Below, in pieces: positions 18,924 through 44,994 of a stretch of DNA of 64,000 bases. Both the position numbers and the translations under genes were made by a program. The stretch's first letter is position 1. Each line of letters begins with the position of its first letter. The stretch lies in the NCBI GenBank assembly GCA_021819435.1, contig JAKARB010000001.1:186001-250000 (forward strand). The letters run 5' to 3'. The notes beneath the pieces are model-generated. The model was not told the DNA's origin and ran no database searches. It saw only the letters and a program-made list of their open reading frames with translations. The DNA is from Pseudomonadota bacterium (GTDB taxonomy: Bacteria; Pseudomonadota; Gammaproteobacteria; Burkholderiales; Burkholderiaceae_C).

Positions 18924-21900
18924 GCATGCAAGACAAACGAAAAAAACAAGACATCGAAAGCATTGGCCCACTGTCGCCTCAGCAGGAGGGGCTGCTGTTC
19001 CATGCCTTGTCCGAGCCGGCGCGTGATCCCTATTTCTGTCAGTCCTGCCTGCGCCTGGAGGGCGCGCTGGACCTGCCCGCGTTCGAAGCCGCCTGGTTCG
19101 ACGCGGTGGCCCGGCATGCCGCGTTGCGCACCGATTTCAAGTGGGAAAAGCTGGACAGGCCCGTTCAGATCGTCTTCAAGCCGCGCATGCCTCAATTGGA
19201 TGTGCGCGATTGGCGTGGACAAAGCCAGGGCGAGCAGAACCAGGCCTTGCGCGACTTGCTCGCGCAGGAGCATGCGCAGGGCTTTGACTTCGGCCGCGCG
19301 GGTGACCTGCGGGTCAAGCTGATCCGCATCGACGCGAACGCGCATTGGCTGGTGTGGAGCTACCACCATGTGAGCGTGGATGGCTGGAGCTTCGCCGCCG
19401 TGCTCAAGGACGTCATGTCGGCCTACTTGATGCGCGTCGGCAAGCCGGCGCAACCGCTCGCGCAAGGCGAAACGGTGCTGACACCCTCGCGGCCCTACCG
19501 CGACTACGTCGAATGGCTGCGGGCGCAAGATGCCAACGCTGCCAAGGCCTACTGGATCGATCGGTTGGCTGGCATGGAGCCTCCACCCGCCCTGGACCTG
19601 GGTGCGGGTGAATCGCTTGCCGGGCAAGCCACGCATGCCGAGCAGCATCTGCATCTGGCGCCGCAGGACAGCGCGCGCGTGCAGGCTTTCGCCCGGTCGC
19701 AGGGCGTGACCCTGGGAACGCTGTACCAGGGTCTGTGGGCCTTGCTGCTGTCGCGCTGCGCAGGCGCCGGCATGCCCACACCCGGCGGTGGCCGGGATGT
19801 GGTCTTCGGCGTGACGGTTGCCGGACGGCCCGTGGACCTCGATGGCGCGCAGGACATGGCGGGCCTGTTCATCAACACCGTGCCTTTGCGCGTGAAGATC
19901 GACGATGCCCTGTCGGTGTCGGCCTGGCTGGGCGAATTGCAAACGGGCATCGGTGCCATGCGCGCGCACGAGCATCTGCCTCTGGCGCAGATCCAGGCGG
20001 CCGTGCAGGCATCGGCCGGGGCCGACCATCCGGCAAGCGTTGGGGGCAATGCCCGCGATGGCGCGAGGCGCGGCCTCTTCGACAGCTTGGTGGTGATCGA
20101 GAACTTCCCGGTGGACGAGGCCTTGATGGACGAGCGCGCCACCTTGCGCGTGGCCACGCATGACACAGGGCAGTGGGTGGGCGACGTGCTGTTCACGCAA
20201 GGCCGCAACAATTACGCGATCACGCTGATCGTCGTGCCTGGAGCCGCGACGCAGCTCGTGTTGGCCTACGATCGGCGCCGCTTCGCGGATGCGGCCGTGC
20301 GCGGCCTTTTGAACCAGGCGCGCACGGCGCTGCTGAGCTTGTGCGAGGCGGGAGACCGCAGCCTGGGCGAAGTCCGGCTGTTGGATGACGCCGGATGGCA
20401 TCAGGCCCGCGTTCATGCCGCGCCACGTCAGGCGCAGGCTGCTGCTTGCACGGCGCTGGATACACCACTGCCCGTGCACGCCCTGATCGAAGCGCTGGCT
20501 CATGAGCAGCCGCACCGTGTCGCGGCCCGGCAGGGTGAACAGGTACTGAGCCGCTCCGATTTGAATCGCCGTGCCGAAGCGCTGGCCGCGCGCTTGCGCC
20601 ATGCCGGCGTCCAAACCGGCGCCCGCGTGGCCTTGCTGATGCCCCGTGGATTGGACACCGTCGTGTCGATGCTGGCGGTGCTCAAGGCCGGTGCCGCCTT
20701 CGTGCCGCTGGATTGGCGTCAACCCCCGGCGCGCCTGTCCCGCCTCATGCTGGACAGCCAGGTCGCCTGCGTGGTCGCGGACCAAGGCTGCCTGTCGGAT
20801 TTGAAGCCGCAAATCGAGGCCGCGCTGGCTTGCCCGTGGATCTCGGTGCATGACCTCGATGGGCGGGCTCAAGGCGCGGTGCATGCGGGTCTCGTCGTTC
20901 CAGCGGGCACGCCTGTCCATCCTGTTCGGGCATGCGATGCGCTGCCTGCCTACATGGTCTATACCTCCGGCTCCACCGGTGAGCCCAAGGGCGTGCTCGT
21001 CAGCCATGGGGCCTTGCGCCGCTATGCGCAGGCCGTCATGGCGCGGCTGTCCCTGCCGGACGATGCCGGCATGGGCTGGCTGTCCACGCCTGCGGCAGAC
21101 TTGGGCTACACCTCGCTGTTCGGTGCGCTGTGCGGCGGGCGCGTCCTGCACGTCATCGACGAAGAAACCGCCCGCGATCCTCAAGCCTTCAGCGATCAGG
21201 TGGCCATGCATGGCATCGATGCGATCAAGCTAACGCCCAGCCATTTGTCGGGGTTGATGCACGCACCGCGCCTGTCGCTGCCGCGGCATCTGATCCTGGG
21301 CGGCGAGCCGCTGTCGGCTTCGCTGGCGGCGCGGGTCGCGCAACTGGCGCCGGGCACGCGGGTCTTCAATCACTACGGCCCGACCGAGACGACCGTGGGC
21401 GTCATCGCGGGGGAGGTGACGGGGTCTGCCGGAGCCGATGACGCTGAGGCGGTGGGGCTGGCAGGCCCGCTGGACCGTGGACTGCCACTGGGCTGGCCAC
21501 TGGACCATGCCGAAGTATGGGTGCTCGACCACGCCATGCAGCCGGCACCAGTGGGGGCGCAAGGTGAAATTTTCATCGGTGGCGCGAGCGTGGCCCAAGG
21601 CTACTGGGGCCGGCCTGGCCAGAGCGCCGAGCGTTTCGTGCCCAACCCCTTCGGTGAGCCTGGCACGCGTCTGTACCGCACAGGCGACCGCGGGCGGCGG
21701 CTGAGCGATGGCCGGATCGAATTCCTGGGGCGCCGCGACAGCCAGGTCAAGATCCGAGGCTACCGTGTCGAGCCGGAAGAGACGGCGGCCTGGCTGCGAG
21801 CGCAGCCCGGTGTCACTGACGCCGTTGTGATCGCTCGTCCGATGTCCGCCGGGGATTCAGGCCATCGGCTGCTGGCCTATGTGGTGGCCGAGCCCGTGGA

Positions 21901-24900
21901 TGGCGTGGCGCCGGATCTCACCGCCTTGCGCAGCGCGGCCTTGAACGCGCTGCCGGAGGCCTTCGTTCCTGCGCACATCGAACTGTTGCCACGCCTGCCC
22001 CTGACGGCAAATGGCAAGGTCGATCAACGCGCCTTGCCCGATGTCAACAGCGCCCAGCCCAACGTGAGCGAGTCGGGCGATGATGGCCCTCGCGATCCGA
22101 TCGAAGCGGCGCTGGCATCGATCTGGTGCCAGGTGCTCAAGCAGGCGCGCGTCGGTATCCATGACAATTTTTTCGATCTGGGTGGGGATTCCATCCTGAA
22201 CCTGCAGATCATCGGCCGGGCGCGCAAGCAGGGCATCCGCCTGACACCCAAGCAGGTGTTCGAGCACCAGACGATTGCCGCGCTGACCACCGTGGCCGTG
22301 ACCACGCAAGAAGCGGGGACGGCCTCCGTCCCGACCGCATCCGCGCCATTGCCAACCCATGATGCGGATGCCTTGCCCCTGACCGCCATCCAACAATGGT
22401 TCTTCGACAGGCCGCATCCCCAACCCGCGCACTGGAACCAGGCGATCGTGCTTGAGGTGACCCGCACGCTGGACGCCGACGTTCTGCGCAAGACCTTGGC
22501 CGAGTTGATCCGCCGTCACGATGCCCTGCGCCTGCGCTTCACACACACTCAACAGGGTTGGCGCCAGACCTTGGCGGCCCCGGAGGCCATCCACGATGGT
22601 GGCGAAGGCCTGTTGACGGTGTTGCCTGGCGAAGCGGGGCAGCAGGTGCTGGCCGAGGCTGTTCAGGCGCTGCACCACGGGCTCGATCTTGCGCAGGGAC
22701 CGCTGCTGCGATGCGCCTATCGCCCTGGAGCCGGTAACGGCCAGGCGGGCCGTCTGTGGCTGGTGGCGCACCACCTGGCCGTGGACAGCGTGTCCTGGCG
22801 GGTGCTGGCGCAGGATCTTCAGGCGGTCTACCTCAGCCTGGCGCAGGGCCAGGCATTGCCTGCGGTGGAGGCATCCCCTTTCGCCGCGTGGGCGAAGGCC
22901 GCGCCGCGCCATGCTGCCGCCGCTGTCGCCGAGCAGGCCCGGTGGCTTGACATGGTGGATCGGGCTGGTCCCGTGCTGCCTGGTTCAACGTCGGCGGCGG
23001 CCTTGGCCGCCAACACCTTCGGCGCTGCCCGGCTGGTGAAAGCCAGCCTGGACGCCGATGCAACGGCTCGCCTGATCGATGCGGCGCGCAGGCGTTGGCG
23101 CTGCGGCCTGGAGGACGTACTCCTGGCCGCCCTAGCCGAAACCCTGTGCCAGGAACTGGACACCCAGGCTTGCCTGATCGAGGTGGAGAGCCATGGCCGC
23201 GAGGCCCTGGACGATGGCCTGGATGTGTCCCGCACCGTGGGCTGGTTCACCGCCCGCCATCCGCTGGTCCTGCGCGCAGAGCATGGCTTCGAGCCGACAC
23301 TGCGCGCCATCCGTGCGGAGCGCGACCAGGTGCCGGGCCTGGGTCAGGGATGGGGATTGCTGCGCCATCTGGGGCCGGATGCGGCGCTTCGCGAGCGCTT
23401 GCAGGCGGCTCGCCCCCTGATCACGTTCAACTACATCGGCCATACGGACGGCCTGCCCGAGGGTGGCTGGCTGCGCTGGGTCGACGAGCCGAGCGGCGAC
23501 CACAGGGGCCACGCCAATCCACGCTCGCACGAGCTGGATCTGGATGCGCACCTCTCCGAAGGGCGCCTGCACCTGGCGTGGACGCATCCTGGCGACGCGG
23601 ATGGAGTGACGTGGATGTTCGGCGGTGAGCGCGTGGCGCGGCTGTCCGAGACGCTGACGTTCAACCTCCATGTGCTGGCGGCCCTGGTGGCCGATCCGGT
23701 CACGCAGCGTCTGGCCTTGAGGGTCGAAGACTTTCCTCTCGCGCCAGCCTTGTCCGCGCCCACGCTGGCACAGCTGCTGACATGCTTCCCTGGCTTGCAA
23801 GACATCTACCCTTTGTCGCCACTGCAGGAAGGCATGCTCTTTCACAGCCAGCATGACCAGGGCGCGGCGATGTACCTCAACCAGCTGCGCGTGGCCATGG
23901 AAGGCCGGGTGGACCTTGCCGCGATGGATGCTGCTTGGCAATGGGCCTTGAGCCGGCACGACGTGCTGCGCACGGCTTTCCTTGGGGCGGACCAGGTGGG
24001 AAGCGGGCCATGGCAGGTGGTGCAGGCACATGTTCCCTTCCATGTCATCACGCTGGATTGGCGGGACCTGGCTGCCGATGATGCGGCCCGCTGTGTTCAA
24101 GACTGGCTGCTGGCGGATCGCCTGGAAGGCTTTGATCCGGCCGCCGCACCACTGATGCGCGTGACGGTGCTGCACACCCCGCAAGGCGACGAACTGGTCT
24201 GGACACGCCACCACCTGTTGCTCGATGGTTGGTCGACCTCGACCCTCCTGCAGGAAGTGCTGGGCCGCTATGCAGCCTTGCTCGGAGCATGCCAGGACGC
24301 CCCCAAAGGGCCACAGCAGGTGACCGACGATGCGCCGGCGTGCCAGTACCGTGACCACATCGCCTGGCTGGCGCGCCGGGATTCACAAGCCGACATGCGC
24401 TTCTGGGCCGAGGAACTGGCCAGCCTGGACGAGCCCAGCTTGCTGCAAGCCGCCATCGGGCTGTCGGCTCGGCCTGCAGCCCGTCAGGCGTCTGCGGATG
24501 AATCGATCGACGACCTCGCGCCCAGTCATCTGGCCGTGCCGCTGAAGCCCGCGACATCGGCGGGCTTGCGCGAAGCCGCCCGCTTGTCCCGGGTGACGCT
24601 CAACACCGTGGTCCAGGCCGCCTGGGCGCTGGTGCTGGCGCGCTGCACGAGGCGCCAGGAGGTGGTGTTCGGTGTGACCATCGCCGGGCGCCCGGCGGAT
24701 CTGCCCGGCGTGGAGTCGGCGCTGGGCCTGTTCATCAACACCGTGCCGCTGCGTACAGCCGTGCGGCCGTCCATGACACTGGCGGCTTGGTGGCGCACGC
24801 TGCAAGAGCGCAATGCCGATTTGCGCGAGCACGGCCACGGCCAGTTGGCGGAGATCCAGACCGCCTCCGGCGTCAAGGGCGGCCCGCTCTTCGACTCCGT

Positions 24901-27096
24901 CCTGGTGTTCGAAAACTACCCCGTGGACCGCGATGCCTTGCAGACTTTCTGCGCGGGCTTGCGTGTGAAGCACGTCGAGGCCGTCGAGATCGGCAGCACG
25001 CCGCTGACCGTCGTGGCGCATGCGGATGAAACCACCGGGGGCCTGGCCATCGACCTGGTGTACCGGCCGGCGTGCTTCGATGCACAGGCCATGGGCCTTG
25101 TGGCCGACATGCTGGCAGGGGTGCTGACAGCCTTCGCCGAAAGCGCCGAAAGTGCCGAATCGCCTGAACAAGTCATCGGCCACATCAAACTGAGCGCTGC
25201 GGATGACGGCAACGACGATGGCTCGACCGCCACGCCCGCGCGCCTGTCCTCCCTGAGTGTGGACGACGGACTGATCGCCCGTTTTCAACGACAGGTGGAG
25301 CGCGCCCCCCAGGCGCGCGCGCTGGTCCATGGTGATCAAACCTGGTCTTATGCCAGGCTCGACCAGGCGTCCAGCCGCATCGCTCATCGCCTGCGCACGG
25401 CGGGCGTTTGCGCGCAGGACCCTGTGGCCTTGTGCCTGGAACGCTCGCCTGCCATGGTGGCCGCGATCATCGGCGTGCTGAAGGCTGGTGCCGTTTACGT
25501 GCCGGTCGATCCGGCCTCGCCAAGCGAACGAATGGCGCACATCGTTTCCGATAGCCGGGCCCGTCTTGTCCTCACGAAAGGCATTAGCCGAAACGTGCTG
25601 GACGGTCTGCCAGGCTTGACGGTGCTGGATCTCGATGACGAAGAATCCGGGGAGGCGGTAGAAAAGCGGGCGTATCAGCCGCCGCCGTTGGAGGGGCTGG
25701 CGTACGTCATCTACACCTCCGGCTCCACGGGCCGGCCCAAGGGGGTGGGTGTCACCCATCGCAACGTGCTGCGGCTGTTCGATGCGACGGCATCCCGCTT
25801 CGGCTTCGGCGCCGCCGACGTGTGGACGCTGTTCCACTCCTACGCCTTCGACTTCTCGGTGTGGGAGATGTGGGGGGCGCTGCTGCATGGCGGCACGCTC
25901 GTCGTCGTGCCCCAGCACACAGCCCGCGACACGGCCGCCTTCGCCCGACTGCTGGCCGACCAGCGCGTGACGGTGCTCAACCAGACGCCTTCTGCCTTCT
26001 ACCGGCTCATCGACGAATTGGCGCCATGCAAGGGTGGCCAGCCGCCTTTGCCGCATCTGCGCTGGGTCGTGTTTGGCGGCGAGGCGTTGGACTACCCGCG
26101 CCTGCGCCCCTGGTTCGAGCGCGCGGGCCAGGGCGCCCGCCTGGTCAACATGTACGGCATCACCGAGACCACGGTGCACGTGACGTGGCGCGACGTCGAG
26201 GCCGCTGAACTGCACCCTTCCAGCTTGATCGGCGAGCCTTTGCCCGATCTGGAACTGCACGTGCTGGACGACGCACTGCATCCCTTGCCCGCCGGTGTGG
26301 TGGGCGAACTCTACGTCGGCGGCGCGGGCCTGGCGCGTGGCTACCTCGGCCGTCCCGGCTTGACCGCCGAGCGCTTCGTGCCCCACCCGTCGCCCCGCAC
26401 CCCGGGGGAGCGCCTGTACCGCAGTGGTGACCTGGGCCGGCGCACGGCCGATGGCGACATCGAGTACATGGGTCGCGCGGACCAGCAGGTCAAGATCCGG
26501 GGCTTCCGCATCGAGCTTGGAGAGATCCGGGCCGTTGTGCGCGAGCATCCAGGCCTGCGCGATGCCGCAGTGCTGGCTCGGCGCATGCCGGACGGTGGCA
26601 TGCGGCTGGTGGCCTATGTCGTGGCCGACGGGGCCGTGTCCGCTGAGGATGTCCGGTCCCATGCGCAGGCACGCCTGCCGGACTACATGGTGCCCTCCGC
26701 GGTGGTGCGGGTGCCCGTGCTGCCCCTCACGGTCAACGGCAAGCTGGACCAACGCGCCTTGCCCGACCCCTCGCAGGACACGGAACAGGGCGGCGATGCC
26801 CGGCCGCTGACACCCATGGAGCATCAGGTGGCCGCCGTGTGGGCGCCGCTGCTGGGAGCGCAAGAGCTTCGCCATGGCGACAACTTCTTCGCCCTGGGCG
26901 GGCACTCGCTGCTGGCCACGCGCGCAGTGGCCCAGTTGCGCGCCGTCACAGGTCTGCCCCTGGATGTGGCCGACCTCTTCACCCATCCCTCTGTCGCCGA
27001 ACTGGCCGCCCTGCTGGCGCGCGCCAGCGCCAGGCCGCCAGCAACCGATGCCAAGTCCGCCATGGCGGATCTGCTGAACGAACTGGAGCAGGCTCC

Positions 27097-27100
<4 letters not shown>
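18920..27100 (+). CDS. NRPS 2: C-A-T-E-C-A-T, modules 3 and 4 (Asp, Thr)
   Basis: A 2726-residue synthetase. It opens with a DCL-like C domain (GPLSPQQEGLLFH, HHVSVDG at about 148), as expected after the epimerase ending NRPS 1. A3 (YTSGSTGEPKG at about 681) has pocket residues DLTKIGHVGK, nearly the known aspartate code DLTKVGHIGK. T3 (GGDSI, about 1088) precedes an E domain (HHLAVDSVSW, about 1284). The second C domain is DCL-like (YPLSPLQEGMLFH, HHLLLDG about 1764). A4 (YTSGSTG about 2264) reads DFWNVGMVHK, nearly the threonine code DFWNIGMVHK. T4 has GGHSL (about 2660). The start at 18920 overlaps the previous stop as ATGA; an ATG two codons on is possible. Predicted contribution: D-Asp, a candidate for beta-hydroxylation, then L-Thr. 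Confidence 0.95.
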
Positions 27101-41013
<13,913 letters not shown>

Positions 41014-41080
41014 TGGCGCAGGCCATTATTTTTCCTGATTTTTGAACCGCTCTTTATATCGAACCTGCAGAAAGCATTAC

Positions 41081-43228
41081 ATGAACCAGAAGTTCCACCT
41101 TTCCCACGTTGGCGCGGCATGCATGCTGCTGGCCGTATCCATGGCCGCATCCGCTCAACAGACGGCTGCGCCGAGTGCGCCATCCGCACCGGCCAGCGCA
41201 CCGGAGGCCACGCTGCCAGCCATTTCGGTCATCGGCAACCGCGACATCGCCTTGCGTGCCGACCATGCGCCCGCCACGACCAAAGGCACCACCCCACTGA
41301 TCAAGACACCCATGTCTGTGCAGGTGATCCCGCATGCGCTGATCGAAGACCGCCAGGCCAACATCCTGCGCGAAGCGCTGCAGACCATCAGCGGGGTCTT
41401 CTCCGGTGCCACGTCCCTGCACGAAGACATCATCGTCCGCGGCTTCTACGTCGACCAGTCCTACCGCAACGGCGTGCGCACACGCCGCTTCGGACCCACG
41501 GAGATCGCCAATGCCGAACGCATCGACGTGCTCAAGGGGCCTTCATCAGCCCAGTTCGGCCGCGGCGACATCAGCGGCATGTTCAACGTGGTCACAAAGA
41601 GACCCCTGTTTGACGCAGCCTACGCCATCGAACAGCAGGTCGGATCAGACAGCTTCTACCAGACCACGGTGGACGCCACGGGTCCGGTCAACTCTGGCCG
41701 CACACTGCTCTACCGGGTCATCGGCTCCTACGAGAACGCCGGCTCCTTCCGGGACAACGTCGAGACGCGTCGGACCTTCATCGCACCCAGCTTCAGCTGG
41801 GTGCCCAGCGATGCCACACGCGTCAATCTGGACATTGAAGTAGCCAGGCACAACAGTCCGATCGATCGCGGCATCCCGGCATTCGGCGATCGCCCGGCGG
41901 ATGTGCCGCGCAGCCGCAATTACAGCGAGTCGAACGCGTTCCACGTCAACGAATCCAACCTGGTGGCCTTGGACTGGTCGCACAAGCTCGACGCAACCTG
42001 GACGCTGCGCCAGAACTTCATGCTGGAGCGGGGCAGGGGGCATGGGCTGGAGTATCAGCAAGCAAGGGGGATCGACTTCGGCGGCACCGACCCGACCGAA
42101 CTGCTGCGCCTTCCCCGGCGCATCGAACGCCGGGACGTCAAGACCGAATACACCTCATTGGAACTGGCGGGAACCCCGGTGTGGGGCAGCATGAAGCATG
42201 ACCTCGTCGCGGGCGTCGATGTCGCCCGGTTGCGCCAGAGCTTCGACTTCCGCGAAGACATGGGCAATGACTTGGAGTTTCTGCCCATCTTCGATTTCAC
42301 GCCGACCGGCGCGCAGCCCGCCACGGCAGCACAAGGCACGCTCCGTGCCACCAGTGCAACGTCGTGGGGTGTCTATGTTCAAGACCAGATCCAGCTGAAC
42401 GATCAGTTCAACCTGATGCTGGGCGGCCGCTACGATGATGCGAAGGAAAAGGGCGTGGACCTGCAAGATCCAACCCCCGATGGCCGCACGGACACGCACG
42501 ACAAGAAATTCAGCCCTCGCGTCGGTCTGGTCTATTCGTTGACGCCTCGCACTTCACTGTACGGCAGCTATACGGAGTCCTTGAGCCAGGCCAACTCCGA
42601 CAGGAACGCGGATGGATCGGCGATGAAACCCATCACTGCCACGCAGTACGAGCTGGGTTTCAAAGGCGAATCGAGTGACAAGCGTGTTTTCACGACCTTG
42701 GCGCTCTACAGCCTGACTAAGGAAAACATTGTCGTTCCAGTTGGCCTGAGCAGCAGCACACAGGTGGGGCAGGCCCGAAGCCGTGGCCTGGAATGGGATC
42801 TCGGTGGCCGGCTGACCCCGCACTGGAACCTGACCGCTTCCTACTCCTACACCCAGGCCAAGGTCACGCGTGACACCAGAGAGTCCAATGTCGGCAAACG
42901 CCTGTATGGCGTACCCACCAACAGCGCCAAAGCCTTCGCCCGCTACGATGAGATCGCAGGCGGCGCAACCGGCTGGAGCATCGGCGGGGGCTTCGTGGCG
43001 CTGGGCAAGCAAGCGGGTGACATCGACAACACCTTCAAGATCCCGGGCTACGTCCGCGTCGATGCCATGGCCGCCTACAAGTGGCGTGTCGGCGACAAGC
43101 GCATGACGGCCCAGTTCAACATCGAGAACCTGGGCGACAAGACCTACCACCTGCCCACTGGCGGTGCTGGTGAGATCGCCTTCGGAAAGCCACGCACGCT
43201 GCTGGCTTCGCTGCGCGCGGAGTTCTGA
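41081..43228 (+). CDS. TonB-dependent siderophore receptor
   Basis: A 715-residue outer-membrane receptor, probably the uptake gate for the ferric form of the cluster's siderophore because it sits directly behind the last NRPS gene. A signal peptide ends in ASA-QQ. The plug domain shows TPMSVQVIPHALIEDR, DIIVRGFYVD and ERIDVLKGPSSAQFGRGD. The barrel ends ASLRAEF, with terminal Phe. There is no N-terminal signalling extension, so it should not act through an anti-sigma partner. The start at 41081 has AGAAAG upstream and begins the signal peptide. No clear Fur box was seen in the 67 bp before it, so it may be read through from the NRPS operon. Confidence 0.94.
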   Translation: MNQKFHLSHVGAACMLLAVSMAASAQQTAAPSAPSAPASAPEATLPAISVIGNRDIALRADHAPATTKGTTPLIKTPMSVQVIPHALIEDRQANILREALQTISGVFSGATSLHEDIIVRGFYVDQSYRNGVRTRRFGPTEIANAERIDVLKGPSSAQFGRGDISGMFNVVTKRPLFDAAYAIEQQVGSDSFYQTTVDATGPVNSGRTLLYRVIGSYENAGSFRDNVETRRTFIAPSFSWVPSDATRVNLDIEVARHNSPIDRGIPAFGDRPADVPRSRNYSESNAFHVNESNLVALDWSHKLDATWTLRQNFMLERGRGHGLEYQQARGIDFGGTDPTELLRLPRRIERRDVKTEYTSLELAGTPVWGSMKHDLVAGVDVARLRQSFDFREDMGNDLEFLPIFDFTPTGAQPATAAQGTLRATSATSWGVYVQDQIQLNDQFNLMLGGRYDDAKEKGVDLQDPTPDGRTDTHDKKFSPRVGLVYSLTPRTSLYGSYTESLSQANSDRNADGSAMKPITATQYELGFKGESSDKRVFTTLALYSLTKENIVVPVGLSSSTQVGQARSRGLEWDLGGRLTPHWNLTASYSYTQAKVTRDTRESNVGKRLYGVPTNSAKAFARYDEIAGGATGWSIGGGFVALGKQAGDIDNTFKIPGYVRVDAMAAYKWRVGDKRMTAQFNIENLGDKTYHLPTGGAGEIAFGKPRTLLASLRAEF

Positions 43229-43278
43229 TCCATGAGCCTATCCACCAGCACCCGACCGTGGCTTCTGAAAGGCCTTGC

Positions 43279-44994
43279 ATGAACGGCTTGACCTCGCTTC
43301 TCAAGGCCTCGCGTGGCCGGCTGCTGGCGGCCATCGCCGCCGGCGCCGTCAGCGGTCTCGGTCTGGCGGGCCTGATCGCGCTGATCAACACCGCGCTGGC
43401 CGCCCCGCGCCATGAGGCTGGCTGGCTCATGCCGGCCTTCGTGGCGCTGTGCTTGTGCGTGTTCGTGGCCCGGGCGCTGTCCGAGGCGGTGCTGGTGCGG
43501 CTCAGCCAGAGCCTGGTGGCCGAGTTGCGCAAGCTGCTGGCCAGGCGCATCCTGGCTTCGCCTTTGCGCGACCTGGAGAGCCACGGCCATCACCGCCTGC
43601 TGGCCGCGCTGACCGAAGACGTGAGCAAGATCGCCACCTTGCTGACACGCCTGCCCACCTTCTGCATCAACGCCGCCGTGGCGCTGGGCTGCTTCGCCTA
43701 TCTGGGCTGGCTGGCCTGGCCCTTGATGCTCGCCGCCATCGCCTGCGTGGGCACCGCCGTGGGCGGCTTTGCGCTGGCGCAGCGGTTCGCCGAAGGGGCC
43801 CTCGAACGTTCGCGCCAGGCCAGCGATGACCTCTACAAGCATTTCGTCGCCGTCACCTCGGGCACGAAAGAGTTGCAACTGCATGCCGGGCGCCGACGCG
43901 CTTTCGTCTCGCGCTGGCTCGATACCTCCATCGCGGCCGTCAGGCTGCACTTCGTCAAGGGAATGACGGTCTTTGCCTTCGCCGAAAGCGCGGGGCTGAT
44001 GACCTTCTTCGGGTTCGTCGGCCTGCTGCTGTTCCTGCCATCGTCCTGGACCACCTCGGATCCGGCCGTGCTGACGGGTTACGCGCTCACGTTTCTGTAC
44101 ATGGTCACGCCCATCGAAGTGATCGTGGGCCTGGCGCCGGACTTCGGGCAATTCAAGGTCGCGCTCAAGGCCCTGGACGACCTGCATCTGTCGCTTGAGC
44201 CCGTGGCGCCTGAGCATGCTGCGGCCTCCGCGCCGTCTCATGAGTTTCAGTCATTGAAGCTTGTCCAGGTCGCCCACACCTACCGCAGCGAGGCCGACGA
44301 CAGTGCCTTCACGCTGGGCCCCATCGACCTGACCGTGAGGCCTGGCGAGATACTGTTCATCACTGGCGGCAATGGCAGCGGCAAGACGACGCTGGCCAAG
44401 CTCATTGCCGGTTTGTATGCGCCCGAGGTGGGGCACATCGCGGTCAATGGGCAGACGATGGGCGCCAACGATGCGCACGTCCACCGCGAACTCATGGCGG
44501 CCATCTTCCCGGACTTCTACCTGTTCGAGGATCTGCTCGGCCTGGATGACCCTGAGCTGGAGGCCACCGCGCGCGGCTTGCTGAGCAGCCTCAAGCTCGA
44601 TGGCAAGGTGCGCCTGGACAAGGGCCGCTTCTCGACCCTGGCCTTGTCGCAGGGGCAGCGCAAGCGCCTGGCGCTGCTGGCTGCGATCCTGGAAGACCGT
44701 GCGATCTATCTTTTCGACGAATGGGCTGCCGACCAGGACCCTGTCTTCAAGCGGGTGTTCTACCGCGAGGTCTTGCCGATGCTCAAGGCCCGTGGCAAAG
44801 CCGTGGTCGCCATCACTCACGACGACGCCTACTTCGATGCCGCCGACCGCCACCTGAAGCTGGAGTCGGGACGCATCGCCGCCCTCGACGTCCCGGGCCT
44901 GCCGCGCCCGGTGGTCTCCCCATCATCGTTCATCCGCGACCCGCATGAGGTTGCATTCGCCGCGCACAGCGGCCCCAAGGAGCTGACACCATGA
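43279..44994 (+). CDS. Cyclic-peptide-type ABC exporter (PvdE/SyrD-like)
   Basis: A 571-residue fused permease/ATPase half-transporter. Residues about 10-310 hold roughly six hydrophobic segments. The ATPase domain follows with Walker A GGNGSGKTT, a signature-like LSQGQRKRLALLAAI and Walker B AIYLFDEWAADQDP. DEWAADQDP rather than the usual DEPTSALD is typical of the PvdE/SyrD peptide-siderophore exporters. It would move the siderophore or its precursor from cytoplasm to periplasm. The start at 43279 has AAAGG upstream. The stop overlaps the aminotransferase gene by ATGA. Confidence 0.93.
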   Translation: MNGLTSLLKASRGRLLAAIAAGAVSGLGLAGLIALINTALAAPRHEAGWLMPAFVALCLCVFVARALSEAVLVRLSQSLVAELRKLLARRILASPLRDLESHGHHRLLAALTEDVSKIATLLTRLPTFCINAAVALGCFAYLGWLAWPLMLAAIACVGTAVGGFALAQRFAEGALERSRQASDDLYKHFVAVTSGTKELQLHAGRRRAFVSRWLDTSIAAVRLHFVKGMTVFAFAESAGLMTFFGFVGLLLFLPSSWTTSDPAVLTGYALTFLYMVTPIEVIVGLAPDFGQFKVALKALDDLHLSLEPVAPEHAAASAPSHEFQSLKLVQVAHTYRSEADDSAFTLGPIDLTVRPGEILFITGGNGSGKTTLAKLIAGLYAPEVGHIAVNGQTMGANDAHVHRELMAAIFPDFYLFEDLLGLDDPELEATARGLLSSLKLDGKVRLDKGRFSTLALSQGQRKRLALLAAILEDRAIYLFDEWAADQDPVFKRVFYREVLPMLKARGKAVVAITHDDAYFDAADRHLKLESGRIAALDVPGLPRPVVSPSSFIRDPHEVAFAAHSGPKELTP

